From: Pontibacter lucknowensis
GTDB lineage: Bacteria > Bacteroidota > Bacteroidia > Cytophagales > Hymenobacteraceae
Length of the DNA stretch: 64,000 nt
Assembly (NCBI RefSeq): GCF_900156415.1
Contig: NZ_FTNM01000002.1
Coordinates: forward strand, 434,001 to 498,000
Direction: 5' to 3'
This document shows positions 27,135-36,182 of this stretch, piece after piece; the stretch's first letter is position 1, and every line of letters starts with the position of its first letter. A program made the position numbers and the translations under genes. The notes beneath the pieces were generated by a model, which made no database searches, was not told where the DNA came from, and saw only the letters and a program-made list of their open reading frames with translations.

Positions 27135-28826
27135 ATGAAGAATAGATTGAAAAAGACTTCCCTGGCAGTGATTGTGCTGTGTGCTGGATACAGCTTTGTG
27201 AACAACGCCCAGGCACAGACAACAGGCTGGGGCGAAGGTGCTAAACTGCAGGATGCAGAAGTAGTGGTAGAAAAGGATCGCAAGATCGAACTACCGAGAG
27301 CTTCGCGCAACTACCAGAAATTTGCAGTGGTGCAGCCAGAGCCGGGCGAACGCAATGTGCGCTACCGTTTCAATGATTACCGCCTCGAGGACCAGGATGT
27401 GAACCTGCAGGTGCGCGTGCTCACCATCAAGCAGGACGAACTGACCAAACTGTACGGCAATTATGTCAAAGCAGGTATAGGCAACTACGGTACGTTATAC
27501 CTCAAAGGCTATTTCCACAACAAGCGCAGTAATGTGGCTTCCTATGGAGCTGATGTCAGTCATATCACTTCCGCCAGAGGACCGGTTGACGGCCGTAATT
27601 CAGCTGTGACTAATTCGGCAATCAATCTGAACGGTGAGAGCTACCTGCAAGGCCTCACATTGGGTGGTAAACTTGGCTACGGACGCGACAAGTATCACTT
27701 CTACGGATACAGCCCGGTACAGGAAACGACCGTAGACCGCGATACCATCAGCCAGGTATTCAACCGCGTAAATGCCGAAGGGTATATGCATAACCACGGA
27801 GCAGGTATGCCGCTTCTGTTCAGAGCCGGATTGAACGTGAACTATCTGAACGACCGCTACGACATGCGGGAGACAAACATCGCAGCTAAGTTGAATACCG
27901 AGTATGGCCTAGATGATGTGTCCGCTTTCAAAGTTGATGCTGACCTGTCAGTGGTGTCGCATAAAGACTCTGCTTCTGTAGGCCGTACCATGTTTAAACT
28001 TCATCCGCAGTACGAGCGTCATTTGAATGCGATCCGTCTATCGATTGGAGCCAATGTCGCTTACACAGGCGACACTGTGAATGACGCACGCAAGTTCAAT
28101 GTATACCCGACAGTACGTGTAGGAGTAGAGCCTATCAAGGATAACCTATTGATCTACGCAGGTATAGGGGGAGATCTGCAAAGAGTTACTTTATATCAGC
28201 TGACACAGGAAAACCCATTCCTGGCGCCGAATGTAAGAGTGGCTGATCAGAACAAAGGACTGGAGGTATACGGTGGTATGCAGGCCAATATTGCCAACTT
28301 TGTGCACCTGACAGGTCGTGTGGCCTACCAGAACTTCCGCAACATGTACTTCTACAACAACTCTGCACTTGACTCAACCAAGTTTGACCTGGTGTATGAT
28401 GACGGCGTGACAAATGTTTTGAATATTTATGGTGAAGCCACCTTTAATTATTCAGACGAACTGCGCATAGGATTAAAGGCTGATTATAACAAATATAGCA
28501 CAGCTACCTTAGAGCAGCCGTTTCACCGTCCGGAGTTGATGGCAAGTGTTTTTGCCACCTACAACTTCTATGATAAGATTCTCTTTAATTCAGAACTTTA
28601 CTATATTGGGAGTTCTTTCGGGCGCATTACCCGTCCTGGCGGCACATTTGTGCTGCGGGAGACAGATACGATCGTGGACCTGAATCTGAAGGCGGATTAT
28701 AAATTCTCCAACAGATTCACGACTTTCCTGATGGTAAATAATTTGTTTGCGCAGAAGTACGAAAGGTTTGTAAATTACCCGAACAAAAGTATAAACCTGA
28801 TAGGAGGCGTCTCTTATTCATTCTAA
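27135..28826 (+). CDS. Outer membrane beta-barrel protein (TonB-receptor-like C-terminal barrel)
   Basis: 563 residues from the ATG at 27135 (MKNRLKKTSLAVIVLCAGYS); a TTG six codons earlier is in frame. A signal peptide ends at AQAQ. The rest is strand-rich with many Tyr/Asn turns (NYVKAGIGNYGTLYLKGYFH) and ends LKADYKFSNRFTTFLMVNNLFAQKYERF...VSYSF, like the last strands of a TonB-dependent receptor. There is no plug domain. Within this run it sits between the TPR protein and an HU/SPOR protein, with exbB-exbD-tonB downstream. The substrate is unknown. Confidence 0.8.
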   Translation: MKNRLKKTSLAVIVLCAGYSFVNNAQAQTTGWGEGAKLQDAEVVVEKDRKIELPRASRNYQKFAVVQPEPGERNVRYRFNDYRLEDQDVNLQVRVLTIKQDELTKLYGNYVKAGIGNYGTLYLKGYFHNKRSNVASYGADVSHITSARGPVDGRNSAVTNSAINLNGESYLQGLTLGGKLGYGRDKYHFYGYSPVQETTVDRDTISQVFNRVNAEGYMHNHGAGMPLLFRAGLNVNYLNDRYDMRETNIAAKLNTEYGLDDVSAFKVDADLSVVSHKDSASVGRTMFKLHPQYERHLNAIRLSIGANVAYTGDTVNDARKFNVYPTVRVGVEPIKDNLLIYAGIGGDLQRVTLYQLTQENPFLAPNVRVADQNKGLEVYGGMQANIANFVHLTGRVAYQNFRNMYFYNNSALDSTKFDLVYDDGVTNVLNIYGEATFNYSDELRIGLKADYNKYSTATLEQPFHRPELMASVFATYNFYDKILFNSELYYIGSSFGRITRPGGTFVLRETDTIVDLNLKADYKFSNRFTTFLMVNNLFAQKYERFVNYPNKSINLIGGVSYSF

Positions 28827-28832
28827 GTGCCT

Positions 28833-29954
28833 ATGGTAGAAAAGCACATCAAGCACCTGCTCTACAATCACGACTGCGTGATCATACCTGATTTTGGCGG
28901 GTTGATCACGCGCTATGTGCCTGCCCGGATCAATCCGGTGAAGCATACGCTGGTGCCACCGTCCAAAAAAATTGCTTTCAATGAAAAGCTGGTTCTGAAC
29001 GATGGTCTGCTCATCAGCACCATCGCCTATACCAACAACATTACTAAAGAAGAGGCCAGGCAACTGGTTATGTCTTTTGTGCATGAAGTTCGTAACCGGT
29101 TGGATAGTGAGCAACGGTTTGAGCTGACCGATATCGGCGTGTTCAAATACAACCATGAACGAAAGTTGGTGTTTGACTACACAGAAGGCGACAACCTGTT
29201 GGAAGCAAGCTTCGGTCTGCCTGAGATTGTTGCCAGACCAATTCGTCATGAAGAACCGGCCGTGCTGCGCACCCTGATCAAGGAGCGACAGGCAGCAGAG
29301 GCAGCACCTGCCAGGAAGCCATTCAAAGCCCGTCTGAAGCGCGCCTACCACGTAGCAGCAGGGCTGGCCTTAACTGGTTTGGTTGGAGCAACACTTTACA
29401 TGCTTTCCCTGCAAACGGACTATAATCTGAGCAGTCTGAATCCGATTTCGCTGATCAATGGCGACAAGCAGGCGGCGGCTGAGCAGACAGCAATTACAGT
29501 ACCTGTTCAGAACGAAGCCACCTTAAAACAAGATGCTGGAATCGGTGCATTTGATGCAGCGGAGGCAGGTATAGAAAATGAAGCTGAAGCCTGGGGTGAT
29601 GCCTCAAGCAGTACTTCTGACTTCGAAACCCAATATGCTGCAGATGAAATCGTTAATGATAAAGACGAGCCTGTTGCGGAAGTAGCTGCTCCATCAGTGG
29701 CCAGCACCACTGTGAGTGGCAAGGATGGTCGCTTTTATATTATCACAGGCGGTTACGCCCGTATGCTGAACGCAGAGTTCAGCCGTCAGGAAATTGCGGA
29801 GTTCGGCCACGAGGCCAAAGTTTTGGAGCCTGGCAAAGGCAGCAGGCTCTTTAAAGTATCTGTCGCTGACTTTGCATCTGCAGAGGAGGCGCAGGCTGCC
29901 ATGAACACATACAGACAAACATTCGGAGACAATATTTGGGTTTTTAATAATTAA
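28833..29954 (+). CDS. HU-CCDC81-like and SPOR domain membrane protein
   Basis: 373 residues from ATG at 28833. The N-terminus (MVEKHIKHLLYNHDCVIIPD, then FGGLITRYVPARI) and the following KKIAFNEKLVLNDGLLISTIA and RFELTDIGVFKYNHERKLVF match the prokaryotic CCDC81-like pair of HU domains. A single transmembrane segment follows (about 175-193, GLALTGLVGATLYMLSL), then an acidic linker and a C-terminal SPOR domain (about 295-373, GRFYIITGGYARMLNAE). SPOR domains bind denuded glycan at the division site. Topology: HU part in the cytoplasm, SPOR part in the periplasm. It may link DNA or the cytoplasm to the wall. Confidence 0.85.
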   Translation: MVEKHIKHLLYNHDCVIIPDFGGLITRYVPARINPVKHTLVPPSKKIAFNEKLVLNDGLLISTIAYTNNITKEEARQLVMSFVHEVRNRLDSEQRFELTDIGVFKYNHERKLVFDYTEGDNLLEASFGLPEIVARPIRHEEPAVLRTLIKERQAAEAAPARKPFKARLKRAYHVAAGLALTGLVGATLYMLSLQTDYNLSSLNPISLINGDKQAAAEQTAITVPVQNEATLKQDAGIGAFDAAEAGIENEAEAWGDASSSTSDFETQYAADEIVNDKDEPVAEVAAPSVASTTVSGKDGRFYIITGGYARMLNAEFSRQEIAEFGHEAKVLEPGKGSRLFKVSVADFASAEEAQAAMNTYRQTFGDNIWVFNN

Positions 29955-29955
29955 C

Positions 29956-30660
29956 ATGACATCTCTCTTCTTACAAATTACGACAACTCCTGCTGACACG
30001 ACTTCTATGTTGGCTGATGGAGCAGAAACAGCGGAAAGCTCGGTATCCTTACTGGACCTGGCGATGGCGGGTGGTTGGGCCATGATCCCACTGCTGCTTT
30101 TGTCTCTGGCTGCCGTTTACATCTTTTTTGAGCGTTACCTGACGCTTAAGAAGGCTGCCAAAAACCCGGATGGTTTCAGTGATCGCATCAAGAGCATGGT
30201 ATTGGCCGGCGACATCAACGGTGCCCGTATGCTGTGCGCGCAGACCAACACACCAGTATCCCGCATGTTGGGCAAAGGGGTGAGCCGCATCGGTAACCCA
30301 CTCAAGAACATTGAGACCTCTATTGAGAACGTGGGCAAGATCGAGATCAGCCGACTGGAGCGTAATTTGGCTGCCCTGGCCACTATTGCAGGTGCTGCCC
30401 CGATGCTTGGCTTCTTAGGTACGGTAACAGGTATGATCCAGGCCTTCATCGCCATTGCACAGGCTGAAGGTTCCGTTAGCCCGCAGTTGCTGTCAGCTGG
30501 TATCTACCAGGCGATGGTAACAACAGCTACTGGTCTGATGATCGGTCTGCCAGCTTACGTAGGGTACAACTACCTGGTGTCAAAGATCGATAACATCGTA
30601 CACGCCATGGAATACTCTTCTATTGAATTCATTGATCTGTTACAAGAACCACAACTTTAA
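29956..30660 (+). CDS. exbB: MotA/TolQ/ExbB proton channel protein
   Basis: 234 residues with three transmembrane segments (AMIPLLLLSLAAVYIFFERY, LAALATIAGAAPMLGFLGTV, ATGLMIGLPAYVGYNYLV) and the family core TVTGMIQAFIAIA. The N-terminal part has the long periplasmic lead usual in Bacteroidota. With ExbD and a TonB-type protein directly downstream it should form a proton-driven motor that energises outer-membrane transport or Tol-type constriction. It begins 2 nt after the SPOR gene. Confidence 0.92.
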   Translation: MTSLFLQITTTPADTTSMLADGAETAESSVSLLDLAMAGGWAMIPLLLLSLAAVYIFFERYLTLKKAAKNPDGFSDRIKSMVLAGDINGARMLCAQTNTPVSRMLGKGVSRIGNPLKNIETSIENVGKIEISRLERNLAALATIAGAAPMLGFLGTVTGMIQAFIAIAQAEGSVSPQLLSAGIYQAMVTTATGLMIGLPAYVGYNYLVSKIDNIVHAMEYSSIEFIDLLQEPQL

Positions 30661-30662
30661 GC

Positions 30663-31058
30663 ATGAATTTACGCTCCAAAAACAGGATCAACCCCGATTT
30701 CAACATGTCCTCTATGACGGACATTATCTTCCTGTTGCTTATTTTCTTCATGCTTACCTCAAACTTTGTGACGCCAACCGGCCTGCCGGTTAGCTTGCCT
30801 TCCAGCAAGGTGTCTAACATCGTGATGGAGAAGGTAAACATCACGATTACAAAAGACATACAGTATTTTCTGAACGGTAAGCAAATAGACGAGTCGCAGC
30901 TAGAGTCACAGTTGGCAGCACTTTTGCAGGGAACAGAAGAAGGCGTGGTGGTGTTGAACGTAGACAAGACCGTGCCGGTGGAGTATCTGGCCAAGGTGGC
31001 AGGTATAGCTGCCAGCCTGAAAGCGAAAGTAACTTTGGCCACTGAGCCTACAAAGTAG
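30663..31058 (+). CDS. exbD: ExbD/TolR family protein
   Basis: 131 residues: a short cytoplasmic N-terminus, one transmembrane helix carrying the proton-relaying Asp in MSSMTDIIFLLLIFFMLTSN, and a periplasmic domain ending KAKVTLATEPTK. It pairs with ExbB, 2 nt upstream. Confidence 0.92.
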   Translation: MNLRSKNRINPDFNMSSMTDIIFLLLIFFMLTSNFVTPTGLPVSLPSSKVSNIVMEKVNITITKDIQYFLNGKQIDESQLESQLAALLQGTEEGVVVLNVDKTVPVEYLAKVAGIAASLKAKVTLATEPTK

Positions 31059-31071
31059 TATTGAATTACAC

Positions 31072-31992
31072 ATGGAGATAGCATTATCACAGGAAGAGGA
31101 AAAGAATAAGAAGATTGCTGCAGGGATTAGTATTACCCTGCACATCATCATTCTATTGCTGCTCTTTTTCCTGCTGGCCTGGAATGGTGCCCCTGGCAAC
31201 CCGGACGAGGAGATCGGTATTGAGATAAACTATGGCACAGACGCCATGGGCAGCGGTGACGTGCAGTCGAAGGCTACTCCGAACGAGTCGAAGAACGTGC
31301 AGGATAGCAAACCTGCTCCAACACAGCCAGATCCGCTTCCTGAGCCTAAGCCAGTAGCTGCGGCTACTCCTACACCGCCCACTCCTGTAGAAACCCCGAA
31401 GGTGGTAACTGCCCCTGTGGAATCGCCTGTGTCGGTGAAAGAGGAAGTAAAGCCTCAGCCGAAGCCTACGCATAAGGTGGAAGAAGTAAAGAAGCCGGTA
31501 GAACAGCCGAAGGAAGAGGTTAAGAAGCCAGAGCCGGAGAAGCCACGTACGCTATACCCTGGCAAGCCTACCGAAAGCACGGGTACAGGTAAAGCCGGCA
31601 CATCAAACGAGGCTACTGGCAACAACAATGGCGACGATGCCAACAAAGTAGGCGATAAAGGTGACCCACGCGGTCAGATGACTGCCAAAAATTACGAAGG
31701 TACGCCTGGCGGTGGAGGCGGAGGTGACGGTCTTGATATGGCCGGCTGGCGCTATGACATCTCGCCTAAGCGTGACCCTTACGAGAATGAAACTGGTTTT
31801 GTGAAGTTCCGCATCCGTATCGACGCTGACGGCAACCTGATCGGCATTGACCGACTGGAAAGCACAGTTTCACCGCACGTAGAGAAGTGGTACCGCGAGC
31901 AGCTTCAGAAAACAACCTTTAGCCGCACGGGTGGAGGCAGAAGCACAACAGGCGCCACCGGTACTGTTACCTTTGTGATCAGATCACGCTAA
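31072..31992 (+). CDS. TonB-like energy transducer
   Basis: 306 residues: an N-terminal anchor (SITLHIIILLLLFFLLAWNG), a long Pro/Lys/Glu-rich periplasmic spacer (about 75-165), a glycine-rich stretch (GGGGGGDGLDMAG) and a C-terminal domain with GFVKFRIRIDADGNLIGIDR and ATGTVTFVIRSR, as in TonB/TolA C-domains. It should carry energy from ExbBD across the periplasm. TonB or TolA cannot be separated by eye. Confidence 0.85.
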   Translation: MEIALSQEEEKNKKIAAGISITLHIIILLLLFFLLAWNGAPGNPDEEIGIEINYGTDAMGSGDVQSKATPNESKNVQDSKPAPTQPDPLPEPKPVAAATPTPPTPVETPKVVTAPVESPVSVKEEVKPQPKPTHKVEEVKKPVEQPKEEVKKPEPEKPRTLYPGKPTESTGTGKAGTSNEATGNNNGDDANKVGDKGDPRGQMTAKNYEGTPGGGGGGDGLDMAGWRYDISPKRDPYENETGFVKFRIRIDADGNLIGIDRLESTVSPHVEKWYREQLQKTTFSRTGGGRSTTGATGTVTFVIRSR

Positions 31993-32006
31993 TTTCTATT
32001 GATTTC

Positions 32007-33299
32007 ATGACTTATCAAGAGTGTCTTGATTACCTATACCAGCAATTGCCGATGTTTCAACGCATCGGCAATGCTGCTTTTAAGAAGAGCCTCGACAACA
32101 TTATAGCCCTCTGTGACGCACTGGGGCAGCCGCAGCACAAGTTTAAGACAGTGCACGTGGCGGGTACCAACGGCAAAGGTAGCAGCTCCCATATGCTGGC
32201 TGCCGTGCTGCAGAGCGCCGGCTACAAAACAGGCCTCTATACCTCTCCGCACCTCAAGTCATTCACTGAAAGGGTGCGTGTGAACGGTGCCGAACTGCCA
32301 CAGGACTACCTGATCTCTTTCGTAGAGCAGCACAAGGACCTGTTCGAGCAGGTTAAGCCTTCCTTCTTTGAAATGACGGTGGCGCTGGCCTTCCAGTATT
32401 TTGCTGACGAGCAGGTGGATGTTGCAGTGATCGAGGTAGGACTGGGCGGAAGACTCGATTCTACAAATATCATCACCCCGGAACTTTCGCTGATCACCAA
32501 TATTGGCTTTGACCACCAGGCACTGCTAGGAGACACTTTGGCAGAGATAGCAGGAGAGAAGGCCGGCATCATCAAGCCCCATATACCTGCTGTGGTCAGC
32601 ACTAAGCAGTCAGAAATCGCGCACGTGTTTGAGCAAAAGGCCGCTGCTGAACAGGCACCGCTATATTTTGCCACCGACAGTATACGTGTACAGGTGCTGG
32701 AGCAGCATCTGGAGGGGCAGGTATATGATGTATACCTGGATGGCAATCGCTGGCTACAGTCCCTGCAGTCTGACCTGGCTGGGGTATATCAGAAATTTAA
32801 CCTGCCCGGAGTACTCAAGTCATTGTTGCTATTGCGTGAGCAAGGTTTCACAATTTCAGATGATGCCATACGTCAGGGTATAGGTCGGACCAAAACGATT
32901 ACGGGTCTAAAAGGACGTTGGCAAGTGTTGGGGAATCAACCTTTAATAATTTGTGATACAGGCCACAATGTGGATGGTGTTAAACAAATACTTGCTCAGT
33001 TAGCAGCCTTAGCGCCTAAGCAGGTGCACTTTGTTTTTGGTGCCGTGAACGACAAGGACGTGACGACCACCCTGCAGCTTCTGCCGAAGGCGTATAACTA
33101 TTATTTCTGTCAGGCGCAGATACCACGTGCGTTGCCTGTGTTGGAGCTCCAGGAAAAAGCGAAAATGGTCGGGCTGAGAGGTGAAGCCTATGCAACTGTA
33201 AGCGAAGCCATCGCTGCTGCCAAGGGAAATGCGGAGCCCGATGAGGTAATTTTTATTGGAGGTAGTACCTTTGTGGTCGCAGAGATTGACGAACTATAA
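32007..33299 (+). CDS. folC: Folylpolyglutamate synthase / dihydrofolate synthase
   Basis: 430 residues of the Mur ligase superfamily. P-loop VHVAGTNGKGSSSHMLAAVL (about 48-67), YTSPHLKSFTERVRVNG, EVGLGGRLDSTNI, and the second-domain GRWQVLGNQPLIICDTGHN. The enzyme adds glutamate to folates, and in bacteria often also to dihydropteroate. It starts 14 nt after the TonB gene and ends 2 nt before trmB. Confidence 0.94.
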   Translation: MTYQECLDYLYQQLPMFQRIGNAAFKKSLDNIIALCDALGQPQHKFKTVHVAGTNGKGSSSHMLAAVLQSAGYKTGLYTSPHLKSFTERVRVNGAELPQDYLISFVEQHKDLFEQVKPSFFEMTVALAFQYFADEQVDVAVIEVGLGGRLDSTNIITPELSLITNIGFDHQALLGDTLAEIAGEKAGIIKPHIPAVVSTKQSEIAHVFEQKAAAEQAPLYFATDSIRVQVLEQHLEGQVYDVYLDGNRWLQSLQSDLAGVYQKFNLPGVLKSLLLLREQGFTISDDAIRQGIGRTKTITGLKGRWQVLGNQPLIICDTGHNVDGVKQILAQLAALAPKQVHFVFGAVNDKDVTTTLQLLPKAYNYYFCQAQIPRALPVLELQEKAKMVGLRGEAYATVSEAIAAAKGNAEPDEVIFIGGSTFVVAEIDEL

Positions 33300-33301
33300 T
33301 A

Positions 33302-33955
33302 ATGGGAAGAAGTAAATTAGCAAAGTTTGCCGCCATAGCGGAGCGTGAGAATGTAATAGAACCAGAAGGAGAACTCTATGGTCAATTGAAAGGCAAGTGG
33401 CGGGATGAGTTTTTCGAGAATGATAAGCCTCTGATCCTGGAGATCGGTTGTGGCCGCGGTGAATATACTGTAGGTATGGCACGGCTGTTTCCGGATAAAA
33501 ACTTTTTGGGGCTCGATATCAAAGGTGCACGTATCTGGAAAGGCAGCTCTCTGGCGGAAGAGGAAGACCTGCACAATGTCGCTTTCCTGCGCACCTTTAT
33601 CGAGAACCTGGAAGACAACTTTGCCGAAGGAGAGGTAGACGAAATATGGGTTACCTTCCCTGATCCACGACCGAAAGACCGCGACATCAAGCGTCGTCTC
33701 ACATCGCCGCGTTTCCTGGACCTGTATGCTAAAATTCTAAAGCCAGGCGGAATTCTGCACCTGAAGACTGACAACCAGATGCTATTTGACTATACTCTGG
33801 AAGTGCTCCAGGAGCGTAATCCGAAAGAGTTGCTCTATACGCATGATCTATACAATTCTGATTTGCAAGAGCATACCATGGGCATCTACACCACCTACGA
33901 GAAGCGGTACCTGGCTGAGGGAATTACAATTAAATACCTGCAGTACAAAGTCTAA
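33302..33955 (+). CDS. trmB: tRNA (guanine-N7-)-methyltransferase
   Basis: 217 residues, SAM-dependent. SAM-binding LILEIGCGRGEYTVGMA (about 44-60), NFLGLDIKGARIWKG, the TrmB signature VTFPDPRPKDRDIKRRL, and LHLKTDNQMLFDYTLEVL. It makes m7G46 in the variable loop of tRNAs. It is the last gene of the run and has a terminator-like hairpin behind it. Confidence 0.95.
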   Translation: MGRSKLAKFAAIAERENVIEPEGELYGQLKGKWRDEFFENDKPLILEIGCGRGEYTVGMARLFPDKNFLGLDIKGARIWKGSSLAEEEDLHNVAFLRTFIENLEDNFAEGEVDEIWVTFPDPRPKDRDIKRRLTSPRFLDLYAKILKPGGILHLKTDNQMLFDYTLEVLQERNPKELLYTHDLYNSDLQEHTMGIYTTYEKRYLAEGITIKYLQYKV

Positions 33956-33987
33956 GCATCTATCGCTAATTACCTTTATTTTAAAAC

Positions 33988-34027
33988 AAGACGGCCCGCC
34001 ATACTCAGGTATAAGCGGACCGTTCTT
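33988..34027 (+). terminator. Probable terminator of the TonB-folC-trmB run
   Basis: An imperfect GC-rich stem (AAGACGGCCCGC / GCGGACCGTTCTT) followed by TATTTTATT, 32 nt after the trmB stop. The loop contains one AGGTATA motif. Confidence 0.65.
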
Positions 34028-34204
34028 ATTTTATTCTAGAAATCACTCAGTTTCGGTTATAGGCATGGCGAGTATGATCCGGGAAAGATAAAGGTCAGTT
34101 CGGCATGATCTAAGCTACAAACTACCCCAGCCCGAATGGCGTTACGATGAAATGCTAATACATTTTAACTCCCCAATTCTTAAATTTCTAAACTCTCTAG
34201 CTCC

Positions 34205-34828
34205 TTAGTTTTCCTCTATTTCTTCGAAGATCTCCTGCAATTCGTCAAAATCTTTCAGGCCAGGTTTGATCTCGTGACCGCCGCGTAGGCCAATGCCTGC
34301 AGGTTTGATGTCCTTTAGCACCGCATTGATGTTATGACGATGCACGCCGAAGCCCAGGTATATCTGAAAGCGCTTTGCCAGATTCTTGAGGAACTTGGTA
34401 TTGGTATCGTCTATGTTTTCGAAATCTGAGGAGTAGATCAGGAAGCTGTCAACAGATGGACCGTACAGCTCCATCATCTCCAGCAGCTCGCTCTCTACAG
34501 TGTCTTTATTGATAAAAACCTTCTGAATTACCGGTCGGTTAATCTCTTCGATCTCATCGATCAGGTAGGGCGTATCCAGTTGAATGTAATCCAGACCGAA
34601 GTCATCAGCATACTGGTTGATAATATCGGGCTTGGCACGCTCGAATTCGCCGGCCAGCTTAACGCCAGATACCCAGCCTACGATTTCCTTCAGCGTATCA
34701 GAAGACATACGCTCCTTATCGTCCAGTTTCAGGTTGAAGCTGATAATATCTACGCCCATGCCGGCGCAGTAACGCGCATCACTCAAATTGTTAATACCAT
34801 TTACTATTACAGAGGTACGTAAGCCCAT
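34205..34828 (-). CDS. TrpF-like TIM-barrel protein lacking catalytic residues
   Basis: 207 residues. The layout follows phosphoribosylanthranilate isomerase: an opening strand with INNLSDARYCAGMGVDIISF, a middle strand FGLDYIQLDTPYL, then YLGFGVHRHNI and a C-terminal GGHEIKPGLKDFDELQEIFE, which parallels SGFEVEPGLKDVEKVKELIS of the true TrpF at 55.8 kb. However, the catalytic Cys of the KVCGM motif is replaced (SVIVNGINN) and the catalytic Asp of IDVNSG is absent (IGLRGG). It is therefore unlikely to catalyse the Amadori reaction. A new function or a binding role is inferred. It stands alone, divergent from mnmA. Confidence 0.7.
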   Translation of the reverse strand: MGLRTSVIVNGINNLSDARYCAGMGVDIISFNLKLDDKERMSSDTLKEIVGWVSGVKLAGEFERAKPDIINQYADDFGLDYIQLDTPYLIDEIEEINRPVIQKVFINKDTVESELLEMMELYGPSVDSFLIYSSDFENIDDTNTKFLKNLAKRFQIYLGFGVHRHNINAVLKDIKPAGIGLRGGHEIKPGLKDFDELQEIFEEIEEN

Positions 34829-35005
34829 AGCAATCTATTTTTTAAAACCGGGTCGGTTGAGTTAGTCCTATTTAATTCCAAAGTAAGTTCCTTATCGGGT
34901 ACGATGCCATATTTTTTAATGTTTTTTTTAATGCAACAGGGTCTTTTAAACAGTTGTTGCTACAATATTTGCCAGGCTGAATCTTTATTAGTGCCCCGAT
35001 GTTAC

Positions 35006-35013
35006 TATCTTTG
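35006..35013 (+). promoter_or_regulatory. Promoter -7 element for mnmA and lipoprotein
   Basis: TATCTTTG fits TAnnTTTG, 41 nt before mnmA; TTTA at 34984-34987 approximates the -33 box. Confidence 0.6.
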
Positions 35014-35054
35014 TAGAAAAATTATAGCATTTCGAATTACAATTCTGAAGATAA

Positions 35055-36182
35055 ATGAGTAAGTTAGGAAGGGTATTGGTAGCCATGAGCGGCGGCATAG
35101 ACAGCTCCGTGGCGGCTGTGATGTTGCACGAGCAAGGCTATGAAGTGGTGGGTATGACCATGAAAACTTGGGACTATGCATCGAGCGGCGCCAGCAAGAA
35201 GGAGACTGGTTGTTGCAGCCTCGACTCCATCAACGACGCCCGAAACATAGCGGTACAGCTCGGCTTCCCGCACTATATTATAGACATACGCGAAGAGTTT
35301 GGTGACTATGTGATCAACCACTTCACAGACGAATACATTGCAGGCCGTACGCCAAACCCATGCGTGTTGTGTAACACACATATCAAGTGGGATGCATTGT
35401 TACGTCGTGCCGATCAATTAGGCTGTGACTTTATCGCGACCGGGCACTATGCTAACATCCGGGAAGAAAATGGCCGCTATGTGATATCAAAAGGTCTGGA
35501 CGAAAACAAAGATCAGTCGTATGCGCTGTGGGGTATTTCGCAGGAGAGCCTGAGTCGTACGATGTTCCCACTTGGAAAACTGCGTAAAACGGAGATTCGA
35601 CAGATGGCCATGGACCGTGGCTTCACGGAACTGGTGAATAAGCCGGAGTCTTATGAGATATGCTTTATACCTGACAACGACTACAGGGGCTTCCTGAAGC
35701 GCCGTGTTGAGGGACTGGAAGAGCAGGTAGCCGGCGGTGAGTTTGTATTGGAGGACGGTACTGTAGTAGGCAAGCATGAAGGTTATCCGTTTTATACCAT
35801 CGGGCAACGCAAAGGCCTGGGTATAGCACTTGGTTTTCCGGCTTATGTGACCCGCATTGAGAAAGAGACTAACCGCGTAATACTGGGTAACTATGAGGAC
35901 CTGGCCAAAAATGCGATGACCGTAGGTAAGCTTAACATGGTGAAGTATGAGAACCTGATTGGTCAGCCTATACCTACCATTACGAAAGTTAGGTATAACG
36001 ACCCGGGTACAGAGGCCATTATCGAGCAAGAAGGAGATAAGATGAAAGTACACTTTCTGAGTGGTGTGCATGCGATTGCTCCTGGTCAGGCAGCCGTATT
36101 CTACGAAGGCAACGACGTAGTGGGTGGCGGCTGGATCGAGTCAAACTATAACTCAGACTATAACCTGAACGTGTTGCAATAA
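35055..36182 (+). CDS. mnmA: tRNA-specific 2-thiouridylase MnmA
   Basis: 375 residues. The PP-loop ATPase motif VAMSGGIDSSVAAVML (about 9-24), catalytic Cys in NPCVLCNTHIKW, the second Cys in ESYEICFIPDNDYRGFL, and KVRYNDPGTEAII toward the C-terminal beta domain. The enzyme thiolates U34 of tRNAs for Lys, Glu and Gln. Its stop codon overlaps the start of the next gene by 1 nt (TAATG). Confidence 0.96.
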   Translation: MSKLGRVLVAMSGGIDSSVAAVMLHEQGYEVVGMTMKTWDYASSGASKKETGCCSLDSINDARNIAVQLGFPHYIIDIREEFGDYVINHFTDEYIAGRTPNPCVLCNTHIKWDALLRRADQLGCDFIATGHYANIREENGRYVISKGLDENKDQSYALWGISQESLSRTMFPLGKLRKTEIRQMAMDRGFTELVNKPESYEICFIPDNDYRGFLKRRVEGLEEQVAGGEFVLEDGTVVGKHEGYPFYTIGQRKGLGIALGFPAYVTRIEKETNRVILGNYEDLAKNAMTVGKLNMVKYENLIGQPIPTITKVRYNDPGTEAIIEQEGDKMKVHFLSGVHAIAPGQAAVFYEGNDVVGGGWIESNYNSDYNLNVLQ

